From Bremia lactucae (Eukaryota; Oomycota; Peronosporomycetes; Peronosporales; Peronosporaceae): a stretch of DNA of 64,000 nt. A program made the translations under genes and the position numbers. Below, one piece after another: positions 10,750 to 24,278 of the stretch; position 1 is the first letter of the stretch; each line of letters starts with the position of its first letter. Location: the NCBI RefSeq assembly GCF_004359215.1, contig NC_090617.1:2862356-2926355 (forward strand), in the 5' to 3' direction. Under the pieces are notes generated by a model. The model saw nothing but the letters and a program-made list of their open reading frames with translations, did not search any database and was not told the DNA's origin.

Positions 10750-12029
10750 CTTTCTTAACGAAGCTAATCAAAAAGGAAGTAGAGGTAGGCCGTTTCTTAC
10801 TCTTGACTCCATAACTACTGCAGTCGCGAACAAGTCACTACCATCCACTACGGTCGACTCATTACTCGAACTAAGATCATCGTGCTGTCCCTTCTGGACA
10901 ACCGCTATCTTCCTTCGATATTGCCCGCTAGGCGTCCGTTCATGTCTCAAAATCCTCTCAACTTATTCAAGTGATCGACCTTCGGCGCTGCCTGTGCGTT
11001 CGCGCAGCCGCCGGCAGCTGACGCCACAGTGTGCCTAGTAATCACACTGTGATCTTGTGCAGTCGCACTAACGACCGTACCGCAAGTGAGACCATCGCAC
11101 TCACTTGAGATATATCTACACGCTTGTGGGCGCTCCAAGACGTTCGCCAGATGGCCATCTGATAAAACAAGTGGCAGGTATCTTTACAGATCGATGCTGC
11201 CAGCAGATTCTTGGCTCAAACTTACTAAGTCAAGGTAAACCTAGAATGACATCAAATTCGTCACTCAAATCCAGTGCGATGAAATCATTATCATACTATG
11301 AATCTTTTGACGTGTAGTGAAATCTCACTACGCGTTTCATCACTGTTATCAATGCGCCTGTCGCTATACCCGCCTTGCTTGAGTTTTTAAAGCTCTGATC
11401 GAGCTCTGAACTCAGTAATAGGCGGTTCAAACGTCTGTTTGAGCCGAGCTCTAAGAAACTCTAGCGACCCAAAGACATATGGGTCGCGCAACTTAAGGCC
11501 TAGTGCCCAATTTTGGCACTACCTGGCAAGTTTGACTGAGAAAATGCGACTTGCATTTGCTCGTCGACGATGTGACGAGCCCTTATGGCATCGTCCAACT
11601 CGACAAACCATCTTAAGAGGGTGTCTTCTTCGAGTCCCCTATATTAAAAGATGTCAATCTGTAAGGTTTCCGGACGACGCGTGTGCGTTATCCAGGTACA
11701 GGGGTCTCTACCTGTTGTAACCTCAACGTATTGTCTGTTGAGAGCCTTGCTGAATAATCAAGGCTACCTTCTCCTTCGCCTCGTCAAGCTCATGTTGTAT
11801 GAGCTTGGCGATGGCTGAATGGAGGGCATCTCTGTCCAAATCGGACAGGATGGCCAAGGTGGCATCGTTCCCTACGGTCGAACTCATTCGTTCGACCGTA
11901 CTCCTTTCTATGTCACTTAGAAAGGAGTAGCTATCACGCGAAACGTGATGCGCATTTCCATTATCATTTTACATACTTATGTCATATGATAGAGCTGTAG
12001 TCCTCGGACGGACTATTAGGGCCCCCTGG
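10750..12029 (-). mobile_element. Ty3/gypsy gag-protease fragment next to its 5' LTR
   Basis: Read on minus from 12029, there is a short leader and then the gag region (11960-11440, same capsid motifs as 6056-6353, broken). Protease linker pieces follow (11138-10947 with SSECDGLTCGTVV, then 10950-10768). It lies immediately downstream, on minus, of the LTR end at 12030, so this is a correctly ordered 5' part of one element. It is truncated before RT. Confidence 0.75.
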
Positions 12030-12285
12030 TGTAATGAGGTACTACTGACTTGTACTGCTTCAGTGCAAGTCCTCTTCGCACTGCTTCAGTGCAAGTGGAG
12101 CCTCAAGTACTCTAAGTACACTAGTACGTGCAGTGAAAGACTCTCTATCAATCACTTGCTCTAAAGAGGGTTAAAAGTAAATTGTTTCTTATATAATTAA
12201 GTTCTTCTCTTTCTATCAATTTACTACTAACTTAATTATATGCTAATACAAAACATGTAATAAAGTCTTATCTGTCTCTCTCTTT
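12030..12285 (-). repeat. partial Ty3 LTR (3' half, minus orientation)
   Basis: This is the reverse complement of the second half of the LTR at 51002-51452: the terminal TGTAATGAGG, then the GACTTGTACTGCTTCAGTGCA and TTAATTATAT blocks. It fades into the upstream region of SMC6, so the rest of the LTR is lost. It lies within 200 bases of the SMC6 start. Confidence 0.7.
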
Positions 12286-12370
12286 GCGCGCGTCCAGTGC
12301 TGACTGGACGAGAGCAGCGGGAAAGAAGTTGATGTTTTTCTAAATAAGTCGACTTGTGTGCTAGCCGGCA

Positions 12371-12470
12371 NNNNNNNNNNNNNNNNNNNNNNNNNNNNNN
12401 NNNNNNNNNNNNNNNNNNNNNNNNNNNNNNNNNNNNNNNNNNNNNNNNNNNNNNNNNNNNNNNNNNNNNN
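12371..12470. other. assembly gap (100 N)
   Basis: This is a standard-length gap just upstream of the first usable ATG of SMC6, so part of the 5' end may be hidden. Confidence 1.
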
Positions 12471-12471
12471 G

Positions 12472-15400
12472 ATGAAGCTCGTCACTAGTCGTCGATCGAC
12501 AGCAAAGGCGCAGAAGACGCAGCACAAGGATCCCGACACTTCGACAACCAGCGAGACCGAGGATGAGACCGACATCGTCGACAACCACGCAAATGTTAAC
12601 GAATACGAGAATTGCGTAGGTATCGGCCATAAGCGCCGTCTCAAGACGTCCTTAGCTCATTTACCGCAGCTTGACGCTCATGTTGACACGGAAATGGGCA
12701 TCGTCGAAGAGATTTACTGTGAAAACTTCATGTGTCACCGGAAATTGCGCGTCGCGTTGTGTCCACATGTAAATTTTATTACTGGTGAAAACGGTAGTGG
12801 AAAGAGCGCGATAATAGCTGCTATTCAGATCTGTTTAGGCGCTAGTGCTCGCAGTACCCATCGTGGCAAAAGCATTAAAAACCTCATTCGCCACGGCTAC
12901 GACGGCAACGCTTTAGTGCGTATAACCTTACGAAACGATGCCGTCGGGAGCGACGCGTTTCGTCCGGAGCTTTATGGTCGAAAGATTCAAATAGAGCGCT
13001 TAATTCGACGTGACGGATCCGCCGAGTATCGACTCAAAGACGAACGTGGTCTTCTCGTTTCGAAGCTTAAGACGGACTTGGAGGCTATGCTCGATCACTT
13101 GAATATCCAGACCGAGAATCCATGCGCGATCTTGGATCAGGAGAATGCCAAGCTCTTTCTGAAAGGAAACACACACGAAAAGTACAAGTTTTTCCTCCAG
13201 TCGACGGATTTGTACAAAATGCGAGCATTGTACGCCAAGATTGACGACGAAACCAAGAGGATTGTCGAGTCGACATTACAGCGGGAGAAAGGAAAGATTG
13301 CGACGTTGGAAAAAGCGGTGGCAAAGGCCAAGAAACAGTGGATGGAGGCCCAGAGTGTGGGTATATTTAATTATTGGTCGTGTATGTTGCTTACATGAGG
13401 TGCTGATGGTGGACGTAGATTGGAAAGTTAGAGGACGAATTTGAGGGGCTCAAGAAGGAGCTTGCGTGGTCATTTGTGGCTGAAAAAGAGCAAGTAGCGG
13501 CTAAGCTAGCGAAGAGAATGGTACGCAAGAAACACGATGCTGAGCGAATCGCCAGTGAATATGAAGAACTGAAAGAGGCCGTGGACACGATCGAGCGTAC
13601 GCAAAAAGAGAAGAATGACAAACTCGAGGAAGTCAATGCTCGTATGAGTGACATTAGTCACAAGAAAACAGCAGTGAAAAACCGAATTCGAGAAGCTCGG
13701 CGGCCTTTGCATCACTGCAAAGCTGAGTTGAAACACTTGACGCAATCAAAAGAACGCGCGACTCAACGACTAACACGCTTGCAACAAGACGTAATGCAGA
13801 AGCGGGAGCAACACCAAGTAATGCTGCACAATCGTATGCAACGGAATGGTAAAATGCGTGCACGAATCGAAAGCAAGCGCGTTGAATTGCAATCAGCCGA
13901 GAGCGAACTGAAGGAAGCACAGAATCAAGCACAAACGCGTCCACAGGAATTGGACGAAGTCGAGACTCGCCATGACAATTGTGTGCGTCACTTGCGTGAA
14001 GCAGAGACGGAGACGAGTTCGACTCAATATCGAATTAATCAGCTAAAAGGACAGAAACGGGATAGTCTGGCCATCTATGGTAGCCGAATTCCTCAGCTAC
14101 AGCAGCTTATTGCTCACAATCTCTCTCGTTTCGCACTACCTCCGATTGGACCGCTTGGCTTGTATGTCAAGCTACCAGAACGTTATATGCACTTTGCAGT
14201 GGCTATTGAAGTGGCATTAAAGGGTACATTGGGCAGCTACTTGGTTGTAAATGGCCGTGACAAGGCGTTGCTAGATGAATTAAAGCGCCAGATCCATTGT
14301 CCACAAAATCAAGCGAATATTATCATCTCACTGCGCAATGGACGTCGCTACGACAGCTTGCGTCTTGCTGAAGGGAATCTTGCAGCTCATGCAATTTGCA
14401 ATATACTTGAAGTGAATAATGACGAGGTGTTTAATGCTCTCGTGGATGTCTGCAGTGCTGAGAGCAAATTATTGTTTGACGATCGCCAGTTAGCGGAGAC
14501 AAGTGTGTTAAGTGGCTCGAGTGGCACGTTTCGAATGGCGCGCTATGTATCGGAAGTCTACTTTCCCACGGGTGACAAATTTGTCGTGCGATCGGGCAAT
14601 TTGGCATTCATTGCTAACAAGGGCAATCGACGAAGTTCTATTATTTGCCAAGATTTGGAAGGGGAGATTCGAGAGTTAGAAAAGAAGATTCACTATTTGC
14701 AAGGAAACGCAGAGATATTACGTCGCGATGAGGCTCGATTACGACAAGAGCGGGAAGACTCTCGACAACAGATGAAACAGCAGAATGACCGGATTGATTA
14801 TTTGTCGCGTCGATTGAATCAAAAGCGAGCCGAATTGCGGAGTCTTGAAGAAGAATTGTCGGATGATATGCAACAGCATACTTTAGATACGTCAGTATTG
14901 GAAGACGAGGTCCGAAGTGTTGAGAGCGAATTAAAAGATTATGATCGTCGTGGCGAAGAGCTGAATGAACTCTTGTCAAAGTCCAATCCAGATCTCGAAG
15001 GCCAATTGCATGAGCTTGAGGAATTGGATGTACTAGAAAAAGAGATTGCTGCTGACATGAATCTGTTCCAGGAAGATGCTGACACTATTTATAAGCATTT
15101 AAGCGAGATGAAGGTAAAAGAAATGACATGTCAGAAGGAGGTAGCTGTGCTTCGTGATATGGTCGAGCGTTGGGAAGACGAGCTGGCTGCGCTTGAAGAA
15201 GAGTGCGTTGAACAACGACAAAAAGCTCAGCAGCACTGTGAGCGCGTAGTAGTGCGACACTCGCATGAATACTATGGCAAGCGACTCACGGATATTAAGC
15301 ACCAAATTGATCACGAGCGTAGTAGGTATCAAGGCATGGACCTTGCGGAGCTTCGAGATGATATAGAAGCCAAAACGATCAAGTATCAGCAAAAGAAAAA

Positions 15401-15997
15401 AAATTTCGACAAATTTCGAGACAATCTTGTGCGGATTCGTACAATGCTCGAGGAACGCAAACGCGTGTGGCAGATTCTTCGCAAAGAGATTGCGCATCGG
15501 ACGTCTATGGAGTTTAACAAGTACATGTGCTTGAATAATTTTGCAGGCAAGCTCAAGTTTCGACATGATGACCAGCGCCTTGAAATCGCTGTCCTGCAGA
15601 ATGAAGCAGGGGCGTCACGAGCGTCTCAGGTTACTGATATGAAGGAATTGTCAGGAGGAGAACGGTCGTATACGCAAGTGTCTTTGCTGCTAGCTCTTGG
15701 TGAAAGTATCGAGTGTCCATTTCGCGTCATGGATGAGTTCGATGTGTTTATGGATTCCGTGAATCGAGACATGACGATTCAGCTTCTGGTGAACGCGGCT
15801 AAGAAGGATTGCAAAAAGCAATTTATTTTTGTGACTCCCAATGACCTCAGGTACGAGCTTGATGTGCTTACGTTGCAAAATTAATATTTGATGTTTTTTT
15901 GTGTGCTTTTGTTTACAGTGCGTTGCATCGTGATCCAATGGTAAAGATTCAAAAGATGGACCCACCTCGCGATCGATTAAATGCTGATCGTGAGTAG
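12472..15997 (+). CDS. SMC6: SMC6, structural maintenance of chromosomes protein 6
   Basis: This is an SMC-family ATPase. With SMC5 and the Nse subunits, SMC6 forms the nuclear SMC5/6 complex for recombinational repair and replication-fork stability. Three exons are inferred: 12472-13356, 13419-15850 and 15919-15997. The introns are 62 and 68 nt, and the product is 1131 aa, normal for the family. The Walker A motif GENGSGKSA follows the SMC6-type phrase NFMCH...PHVNFIT. NPCAILDQENAK also fits SMC6. Two long coiled coils flank a hinge near LPPIGPLGLYVKLPE. The signature LSGGERS and Walker B FRVMDEFDVFMD are intact. The start at 12472 is the first ATG after the gap, so the true start could be hidden. 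The end faces the convergent aminotransferase gene. Confidence 0.93.
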
Positions 15998-16291
15998 GTG
16001 CCAGGTAGAATGGCAAGACGTATAGTAACACTCATAAGGTCGGCACTTATTTGACAAGAAGCTTGTCACAACTGCGATTGTTTATAGAGACGACTGTGCT
16101 TTCAGTTTTCTTAATTTTATATTGAAGTTTTTATTTTTTCCGATTTTGATATATTTTTACTCTGACTCAAAAATTTTAAGCAAAAATTGTACTAATTTTT
16201 TGCATCATGGTTGTGCGCTCGAGTTCTTAGCATACACAAAATAATTCTTTAACCTTTGGCTCTGTAAATTTTGTGCATCCATATACAATCT

Positions 16292-17719
16292 TTACTGCTC
16301 GGCTTCCATCAAGACTTCCTTAATAATGGACGTGCATTCATCAAGCTGTTTCTCAGTCATGACGAGCGGGGGTGCAAGTCGGATAATGTTGCCATGCGTG
16401 GGCTTGGCAAGTAACCCCTTCTGAACCAAATTCATGCAGAGCTGCAACGCATCCGGCTGGTTTGGACGCTCGTTGATTATGATTGCATTTAATAACCCAC
16501 GGCCACGCACTCCTTGAAGGACGCTTGATTGAAAGCTACAAAATCAAGACAATAGACCGAATTAGTACAACTGGATCAATGTTCCGCAACTGCAAAAAAT
16601 CGACAAACTTTTGCATCTCATGGCGAAATCGATTGCCAAGCTTAAACGCATTTTCAGCTAGATGCTCTTCCTCGATGACTTTCATAGCAGCCATTGCAAC
16701 CTTAGCACCCAGTGGATTACCACCGTAGGTGGAGCCATGCTGACCCGGCTTAATCGTAAGCATCACCTCGTTGCTCGTTAGCACAGCCGAAACTGGGTAC
16801 ATGCCACCGGAAAGAGCTTTCCCCAAAATCACAATATCAGGCTTCACACCTTCATACTCTACCGCCAACATCTTTCCCGTACGGGCTAAACCAGTCTGTA
16901 CTTCATCAGCTATCCACAATACATTGTATTGGGTACATAAATCGCGCACGCGTTTAAGGTAGCCATCATCCGGTACGACAACACCCGCCTCGCCCTGAAT
17001 GGGTTCAACCATAAAGGCAGCAATGTACTTGGCTTCATTTCGAAAAACCTCTTCTAACGCATTTGCATCGTTAAATGGAATACTAGCAAATCCAGGCATA
17101 AAAGGTCCGTATCCACCATATGCCTCCTTGTCATTCGAAGACGAGACAGCGCTGAGGGTACGACCCCAAAAATTGTTTTTTGCAAAAATAACCTTGGCTT
17201 TATTTTCTGGCACGCCTTTAATGTCATAAGCCCAGCGACGCGCGAGCTTAATCGCCGTCTCGCCACCTTCCACGCCTGTATTCATGGGTAAAATACGGTC
17301 GTAACCCAACAGATTGGTCATGTACTCCTGATACTCTCCCAGCACGTCATTATAAAATGCGCGAGAAGTCAAGGTGAGTGTCTGCGCCTGCTCTGTAAGC
17401 GCCTTGACGAGTTTTGGATGGCAGTGGCCTTGATTCACGGCCGAGTAGGCACTTAAGAAATCGTAATACTCTTTACCTTCAACGTCCCAGAGTTTACAAC
17501 CACGACCTTTATTTAATACCACCGGTAGTGGGTGGTAATTGTGCGCACCACATTTTTCCTCGCGGTCAATGTACTACAATAAATCTGTTATAACAAAAGC
17601 TAAAAAAGTTAAAAATTGTAAATAGGTACCTGCTGGGTGGTCCATACATTGCGTGTTAGACAGTTGCGCAGCCTAGCTGCGATAAAGCGGGACTTTTGCA
17701 TGCCAGCGACTGTATTCAT
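16292..17719 (-). CDS. OAT: ornithine aminotransferase
   Basis: This PLP-dependent class III aminotransferase transfers the delta-amino group of ornithine to 2-oxoglutarate, giving glutamate semialdehyde. It links arginine and proline metabolism and is usually mitochondrial. Exons on minus are 17719-17630, 17573-16609 and 16535-16292, with introns of 56 and 73 nt and a product of 432 aa. The family phrases are present: [50 protein letters not shown] and the PLP-lysine motif [13 protein letters not shown]. The C-terminal exon has [10 protein letters not shown]. The first exon encodes a basic, Arg-rich 30-residue N-terminus that could be a mitochondrial presequence. It is divergent from AMP deaminase, with 475 bp between the ATGs. 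Confidence 0.94.
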
Positions 17720-18194
17720 ACTGGAAGACTTAAGTAATTGACGATGAAACGAAGAATGACACCTCACTCAATTATCCAATTAAGAATTACAAAGCCTTTA
17801 AAGATCTCGCTTAAACGTTAAGTACGCGTTCGTTATTAATTAACTGAAACCAACACTTCAATAAGAAATTTGCTGCTTTAAAAACAAGACACTAATGCAA
17901 TTGGCCATCTCTGGCTAAAGTTTACCGAGTACATTTGATATAAGTATTGATCATTAAGCGATCAAGTTGGCGACAACCAATCAATTATTACGAATGACTT
18001 CCCAGCTGCCTTGCGATTGTCAACCACCTGGCAAAACGCAAGCCACTCCAGTGCTGCCAACAAAGCCGTTGCATAAGTGGCCGAAAAAGAAACTCAAACA
18101 GAAAATACTATTCAAATACAGCTTTTTGGCACCCCCTGCCAATGGTGTGCACCACATTAATCTGATGATGTAGACATTTGAGCAACCATTTGCA
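17720..18194. promoter_or_regulatory. divergent intergenic region between OAT and AMP deaminase
   Basis: This 475-bp stretch must hold both promoters. A 68-codon frame at 17967-18173 ends just before the AMP deaminase start. It lacks recognisable domains and is best read as 5' UTR or upstream ORF. No clear core promoter motif was seen. Confidence 0.5.
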
Positions 18195-20472
18195 ATGGAT
18201 CTTACCCTCGCTGCCAATCTGGAGCATGAGCTGAATCGCTTCCGCCTTAACGGGTCGCCGACATCAGGCTATTCGCCTCATACAGCACACATTGACGTCA
18301 TTGCTGCAGCTTCTGCGGCTGCAGCAGATGCAGAAGATGACGATGTACCGAGTCCGGACGAGGAGGAGAGCGAGGTAGCTAGCCAGCGCACGCGCCATGA
18401 AGGGCTCCTTAAAGCCTCCATTTTGGAAAAAGTGGCCACCGAAAAGCGTCTACGCTGTTTATCTGATGGATCAATGTACGACCAAATTGTCGACGTGGGT
18501 CCTGGCGATTTATTCGAGACATTACCCGAGCCGTACGGTCAATTGTCCGCGTACCAGAAAATTAAAATCACGGCTGTTACCGGAGAGGTTGATCGAGAGA
18601 CAATTGAGTCTTGTGAGCTCATTCGAAAGTGCTTGGCGTTACGCAAGAAATGGATTGCTGTTAATGAGCCCACGCTTCCACAGTCGACGGCCTCCGAAGA
18701 GGGGCATTCCATTCCACGCGCAGCAGGTTTGGCAACCAAGTTACGGCATCGAGACGAAATCCCCTATGAACCATTAAAGCACCCCATCCCAGAAGCTACA
18801 TCTCATCACTATATGATGGTAGACGGTGTGGTGTGGGTATATAACGATAAAGACGCCATTGAGCCTATCAGCCGTGTCGGTCAAATGGAAGAGTACTATA
18901 AAGATCTCTTTGAACTCAAACGAATTATTAATTTTGGGCCTGTGAAGACGCTAGCATTCAAGCGTTTGCAGTTACTAGAAGCGCGCTTTAATCTACATAC
19001 GCTTCTTAATTCGGAGCGTGAGTTTGTAGCGCAAAAGGCCGTTCCTCATCGTGATTTTTATAACGTCCGGAAAGTCGACACGCACATTCATCATTCGGCG
19101 TGTATGAACCAAAAACACTTGCTTCGTTTTATCAAGTCGCGATTGCGAAATTCCCCTGGCGAGATTGTGATTTTTCGAGATGGCCGCTTTATGACGTTAA
19201 GTGAAGTGTTTCGGTCGCTAAATCTCACAGGATATGATCTCAGCGTCGATACGTTAGACATGCACGCGAGTAACACGTTTCACCGCTTTGATCGGTTTAA
19301 TCTCAAGTACAATCCCGCAGGACAAAGCCGTCTTCGCGAGATCTTTTTAAAAACCGACAATTTGATTGCAGGCAAATATCTTGCTGAGATTACCAAGGAA
19401 GTCATTGCTGATTTGCAAGCAAACAAATACCAACTTGTCGAATGGCGAGTGTCGATCTATGGACGCAAACACTCGGAATGGGATAAACTTGGCCGCTGGT
19501 TTTACGTTAACAAATTGACGTCGCCTCACGTTCGCTGGATGGTACAGATTCCACGACTATACTTTTTGTACAAGAAGCTTGGTGAAGTAGACACGTTTCA
19601 GCAAATGCTTGACCACATTTTCCTCCCGCTTTTTGAAGTCACGCGTGATCCATCGACGAATTTGCCATTGCACTTTTTTCTAGAAACGATGGTGGGTTTT
19701 GACTGCGTGGATGATGAAAGTAAGGCCGATTCACTTCATGCTGAACGCGGGAAGAAGTTGCCAAAACCGCAGGATTGGGCTTACGAAGTTAGTCCGCCGT
19801 ACGACTATTGGTGCTACTACCTCTATGCGAATATTGCGGCTTTAAATGAATTCCGTCGTCAAAAAGGTCTCAATATCTTCTCCTTTCGTCCTCATTCGGG
19901 TGAAGCGGGTGATCCAGAGCACTTGGCAGCTGCATTCTTGACGGCCAATGGTATTAATCACGGCATTACCTTGCGGAAATCTGTGTGCTTGCAATATTTG
20001 TATTATTTAACACAAATTGGAATTGCCATGTCGCCGCTAAGTAACAATCGCTTGTTTCTGGCTTATCATCGCAACCCATTTCCCATCTATCACGCACGTG
20101 GTTTAAATGTCTCTCTTAGTACTGACGATCCGGTCATGCTGCACTATACAAAAGATCCACTGCTCGAAGAGTACTCGGTGGCCGTGCAGGTCTGGAAATT
20201 GACGTCTACAGACATGTGCGAGATTGCACGAAATTCGGTTCTGCAGTCTGGTTTTGAACACAAGTTTAAAGAGCATTACCTCGGCCCCCAGTACACATTA
20301 CCTGGATCTCAGGGCAATGGTGAGGGTTTATTGTGATTTTGTGAGTACTTTTTTTAAAGGTTGACTTATTTATTATTGTGACGCAGACATTCGAATGACC
20401 AATGTCCCAGATATCCGCGTGGATTATCGCCACACAACACTTCAAGGCGAATTAGACTTTATTCAGACGTAA
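18195..20472 (+). CDS. AMPD: AMP deaminase
   Basis: It converts AMP to IMP and ammonia in the cytosol as part of the purine nucleotide cycle. Exons are 18195-20319 and 20387-20472, with a 67-nt intron and a product of 736 aa. The N-terminal 80 residues are variable and Ala/Glu-rich. The catalytic domain follows, with the zinc-binding motif KVDTHIHHSACMNQKHLLRF. It also has FRPHSGEAGDPEHL and the signature SLSTDDPVMLHYTKDPLLEEY, then EIARNSVLQSGF. The second exon supplies the usual ending, NDIRMTNVPDIRVDYR. All expected metal and substrate residues I can recognise are present. Confidence 0.95.
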
Positions 20473-20671
20473 AGCCACCAAATTGCATGTATTTTTGCCC
20501 GTGTGTAGCTAGCTAGCTTGCTGTACATCTTTTTGTAATCTTTATAATTATGGGGAATATTGTTTTTACCACGTTGATTTTAAGTCTTCTTAGCCTGCGA
20601 TCACAAAAATACCAAAGCTTAAATTAAAAAAAATCGAAATTCCTGCTTTATTAAATACATTAATTGCCTTA

Positions 20672-22922
20672 ATGATGCGGGTCCAGGAGTTTGGGCGCGA
20701 CGAGTGTAACACAACTGCTCTTGCTCGCCTTAAACGCATAATCAATGGCTGTGCTTTTGTGGCAATTGATACCGAAATGGGCGGCATATCATGCCAGGAG
20801 TGCGTTATGTAGTAATCCCTTGTGCGCCCATGCGTTGCTAATTCCTTGCATCGCTTTCTTACGTAGCACGCCACGCGCTAGTGTCATGGACAAGATCGAC
20901 GAGCGCTATGCTCAATACCGTCAAAGTGCTCACGAATTTCCACTTGTTCAATTTGGCCTCAGCATTTTTACGTGGGACGCCAATGCGCGCGTCTTTCGTG
21001 TCGAGACGTACCAATTCCCACTCTTTCCAGTCTTCCACGACAAAGGACAAGACCATAGCAGTGCCAGCATCTCTGGTATGGACCGTAGGTTTCTTATACA
21101 GGCCAAATGTCTTCAGTACATTCGAGCGCATGGCTTCGACCTAAATGTATGGATCGACCGCGGAATTGGTCATTTATCGCACTTTGAGCAGCAACAAGAG
21201 CCGTGCAAGTCGGCACTGGAACAGTCAGCGAAACCAGCAATTTTACCAAAATTTGACTCCACCCAACCAATTTTGAAAACAAAAGAGACTCAAACATTCT
21301 TAAACGACATTCAAATGACACTCAAACAAAAACTGAGAGCTTTTAAAGACAGCAATAAAGACGGAACCGTCAATAAAGCTCGATATGGACAAGAGTTTGA
21401 GAAAAAGCGTCGAAATAATAAAAATAGTAAAAAGAAGAACCTGAAAAACGAAAGTACGAGGCGACTTATTGACGATAAAGGCGAAGAAAGTCAAAGGATA
21501 ATCCAAGAACAGCCCAAGATGCATATAAACGGATCGGACGAGGATGGTTTGCTGGAACTTGATACGAGAACGATTGATGACTTGAAGCAGTTTTTGCAGA
21601 CGCCTGTATCAAATGCCCAAATCAATGATACAATATGCGCTTACGTGACTGAACCCCTTGCTCCGTTTCGTAGAATTACTTTAATGCAGTACCTTTATAA
21701 AATGTTCCCAGATGCAGTGGCGCTGGATTGTCAAGTTGATAATATTGACGATAAAGACGTCATACGGAATCCATGGAAACGTCGTATACGTATTATATTT
21801 GCTTCAAGCAAACATCAGCGACTTGCACTGTTGCAAGCTAATCAGGAATTAGAAGACGATGCAATACGTGAACGGAATCTCAAGCTCATTGGATTTACGG
21901 CTGTGTTTGACGTGATTGTGGGTGCAAAGAAACCCATTATTGGACACAATATGCTCCTTGATTTAATGCAATGCTATGACAAATTTCATGAACCACTGCC
22001 ACGGCAATGTGCCGAGTTTCAGTTTCAGTTGCATGCATGGCTTGGTGTCGGTGGCGGTGTCTTTGACACCAAGACACTCGTTGATTATGCGATGAAAAAA
22101 GTAGACGCGTTCGCCACTCACTTGACGCATTCGACACTTGAAAATTGCTATGAGGTGCTATCGAAGCATCCCTTTTACGGTCCAGAAATCCAGGCTACAC
22201 CTTTAAGTTTAGAAGACAACGTATCGAGTCCGTCGCAAATACCACTTCAAGCGCATCAAGCGGGTTATGATGCCTTTATGACGGGATATGTATTTCTTCG
22301 TGTGTGTTCAGGTCTTGGTGTGTCGAATGAATGTATTGCGTCGCTCGAAAAAGGATCGGACGGCGCAGAAATCATCTCGAACGCAGCTCTCGAAACGTTG
22401 CGAAATGCGCTGTTTGTGAGCCACTTTGTGCCAACGTTCGTCCTCCACTTACCGGGTCCGTACCCACTGCCAACTCGTACCCCATCGCGTTCTCGGTTTC
22501 TTTTAATGAAGTTAACAAGGACGCGTGCAGCTCCAGCGTTAAACGCTCAATCGATGTCAAGAAATACTTCTTGTCCGGCATTAAAGACATTTCACATTAA
22601 GCATTGTGTCGGCTGGGCGCTAAATCTTCAGTCGGCAACTCGACTTGTGCACGTCCACTGGACAAATCACGAACGTGTTTTCATCGAGTTGCCATCCGTG
22701 GAAGCAGTGGAGCAATTATTAGCAGTACGCGCCCAAACAAAGGACTGCTGGGGAACCACGAACGACCCTATGCCGTCAATTGGGTGTGTCGACTTGGATC
22801 GATGTCCTGCGTCCTCTACTCACTGCACAGAAAAGGAAGAAATGAATTTGTTGGGTCACGAGGGTGTTAATCTTGATGATAAACCGCCCAGGAAACGAAA
22901 AAGTAGCGAGATGGCGCAGTAA
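20672..22922 (+). CDS. PARN: PARN-like poly(A)-specific 3'-exoribonuclease
   Basis: This is a DEDD-family (CAF1-type) deadenylase that shortens mRNA and small-RNA poly(A) tails. The first exon (20672-20808) carries FVAIDTEM, giving the first catalytic D33 and E35. A 58-nt intron leads to exon 2 (20867-22922), for 730 aa in total. Further motifs are DERYAQYRQSAHEFPLVQFGL, IIGHNMLLDLMQCY (third acidic residue, about residue 410) and HQAGYDAFMTGYVF (catalytic His and Asp, about 508-514), the order expected for PARN. A Lys-rich insert lies near residues 210-250. The C-terminal segment (WTNHERVFIELPSVEAVEQL) resembles the RRM of PARN. The stretch 22440-22600 reads poorly in this frame and could hide a further intron. 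Confidence 0.85.
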
Positions 22923-24278
22923 AAGATGTATAGATGTGCTGCTGCGTTCGGTTCCGCGTGAACAAGTGAAGTTATTGGGTAAGTCTTAACAATTATGGAT
23001 GAACCTTTTAGGACTGCACTTCCACTATCGTGGCTATAATCATCATCAAGGACGCTGCTTGACAAAAGAACAAGATGCGAGTCTGTCACAACTTCTTTAA
23101 GCGATAGGTGCAAGAACCTACTCACGTATGCCAAGCGGTCGTACTGACTTCGTGGCGCAACTTAAATTGGTGCCTAAGCTGATTGAGTCAATCGATGGAA
23201 GCTTTCTTATGCTCCCTTTCTTCACGGTACACGAAGGTCGCGAGTTAATATAATTCAGGAATGCCTGGACCAAAGACACCAGCTTTCAGCAAGTCGTTGC
23301 ATTATATCCAACGAACGTTGAAGGTAGATTATGGTTTCACAATTAAAGATTTTCAAATTGAATTGGGGATTTGCGATGGTCACCTTTGTGGCCTCATTAG
23401 AATTATCGAAAAGTTACATAATTGACGCTCAGTGGCATGTGTTTAATATGGCTTTAAAGCATCGAAAGCAAGAATCACCTGTCTGACTGCTAGACATCAT
23501 TTTACAGGATGCTGGCTAAATTATTGTCAAACTTTTAATGAAACGGTTGATAAATCACAAAGCAGCAACTTTTATAATAAATGAATTTGAAATGGGCAAA
23601 CGAGAAGGCTTGCAGTCATTCACTTTTGCTGGCGACGAAATAAATCGCTTTTAGATATATACGAATCAAGTCCGCCTTTATCGCAACTCATAAATCTGTA
23701 TTGAAGTGCAAGCTTTCATAACGACGAATTTATGCGTCACGTCAAATAAATTGACATTACTGTCGAACGTTGTTACAATAGGAATTCATTCACATATAAA
23801 GCAGAGATATGGCAATTTCGAAACCGGTATTGGTTTTGAGTGATGTTGGTAATGGTTTGAACGGTTTGAACAAACGACCTTTTCTTTTGAAGTTGGAATA
23901 GGTATTAGAACGGTACACAGATTTATCTTGATACGATAATTTGACATTTAAGTTTTAACATACAATATGAAACAAGATCAATTCAGTACTTGGCGTAAAC
24001 CACCCCAAATTTACAGTTGCCACATTCTATCCGCCGGCTTTTCGTGACGTTACCAAATTGGCGGTGCGCGAAAACTAATCGCCGTGTACGTGAGCTTGTA
24101 AGAAAGTCCACACGTACAAAACTCACCACCTCTTACTTTGTAAACGTGTATTGACTTCTGTCGACATGTCAGTGCAATATTAGTGCAAGAAACGGTGAAG
24201 ATAACAGCCCGAGACCCGAAACCTTCAGCAGCTCCAAAGAGCTCGAATTGCAAAACATTAACGCACCGTATTGCATCG
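22923..24278. pseudogene. gene-free interval with a decayed coding remnant
   Basis: No long frame is seen. Near 22975-23250 a broken protein-like reading on plus is visible: LHFHYRGYNHHQGR, and later GRTDFVAQLKLVPKLIESIDG. It is interrupted by stops, with a plausible intron-like GTAAGT...TTTTAG just before it. Fragments such as KREGLQSFTFAGDEINRF occur further on. I cannot name the parent gene. From about 23650 the sequence is AT-rich without coding character. Confidence 0.3.

Noticed and set aside
17967..18173. 68-codon frame upstream of AMP deaminase
   Set aside because: Lies in the presumed 5' UTR and lacks any domain. Considered leader or upstream ORF, not a gene.
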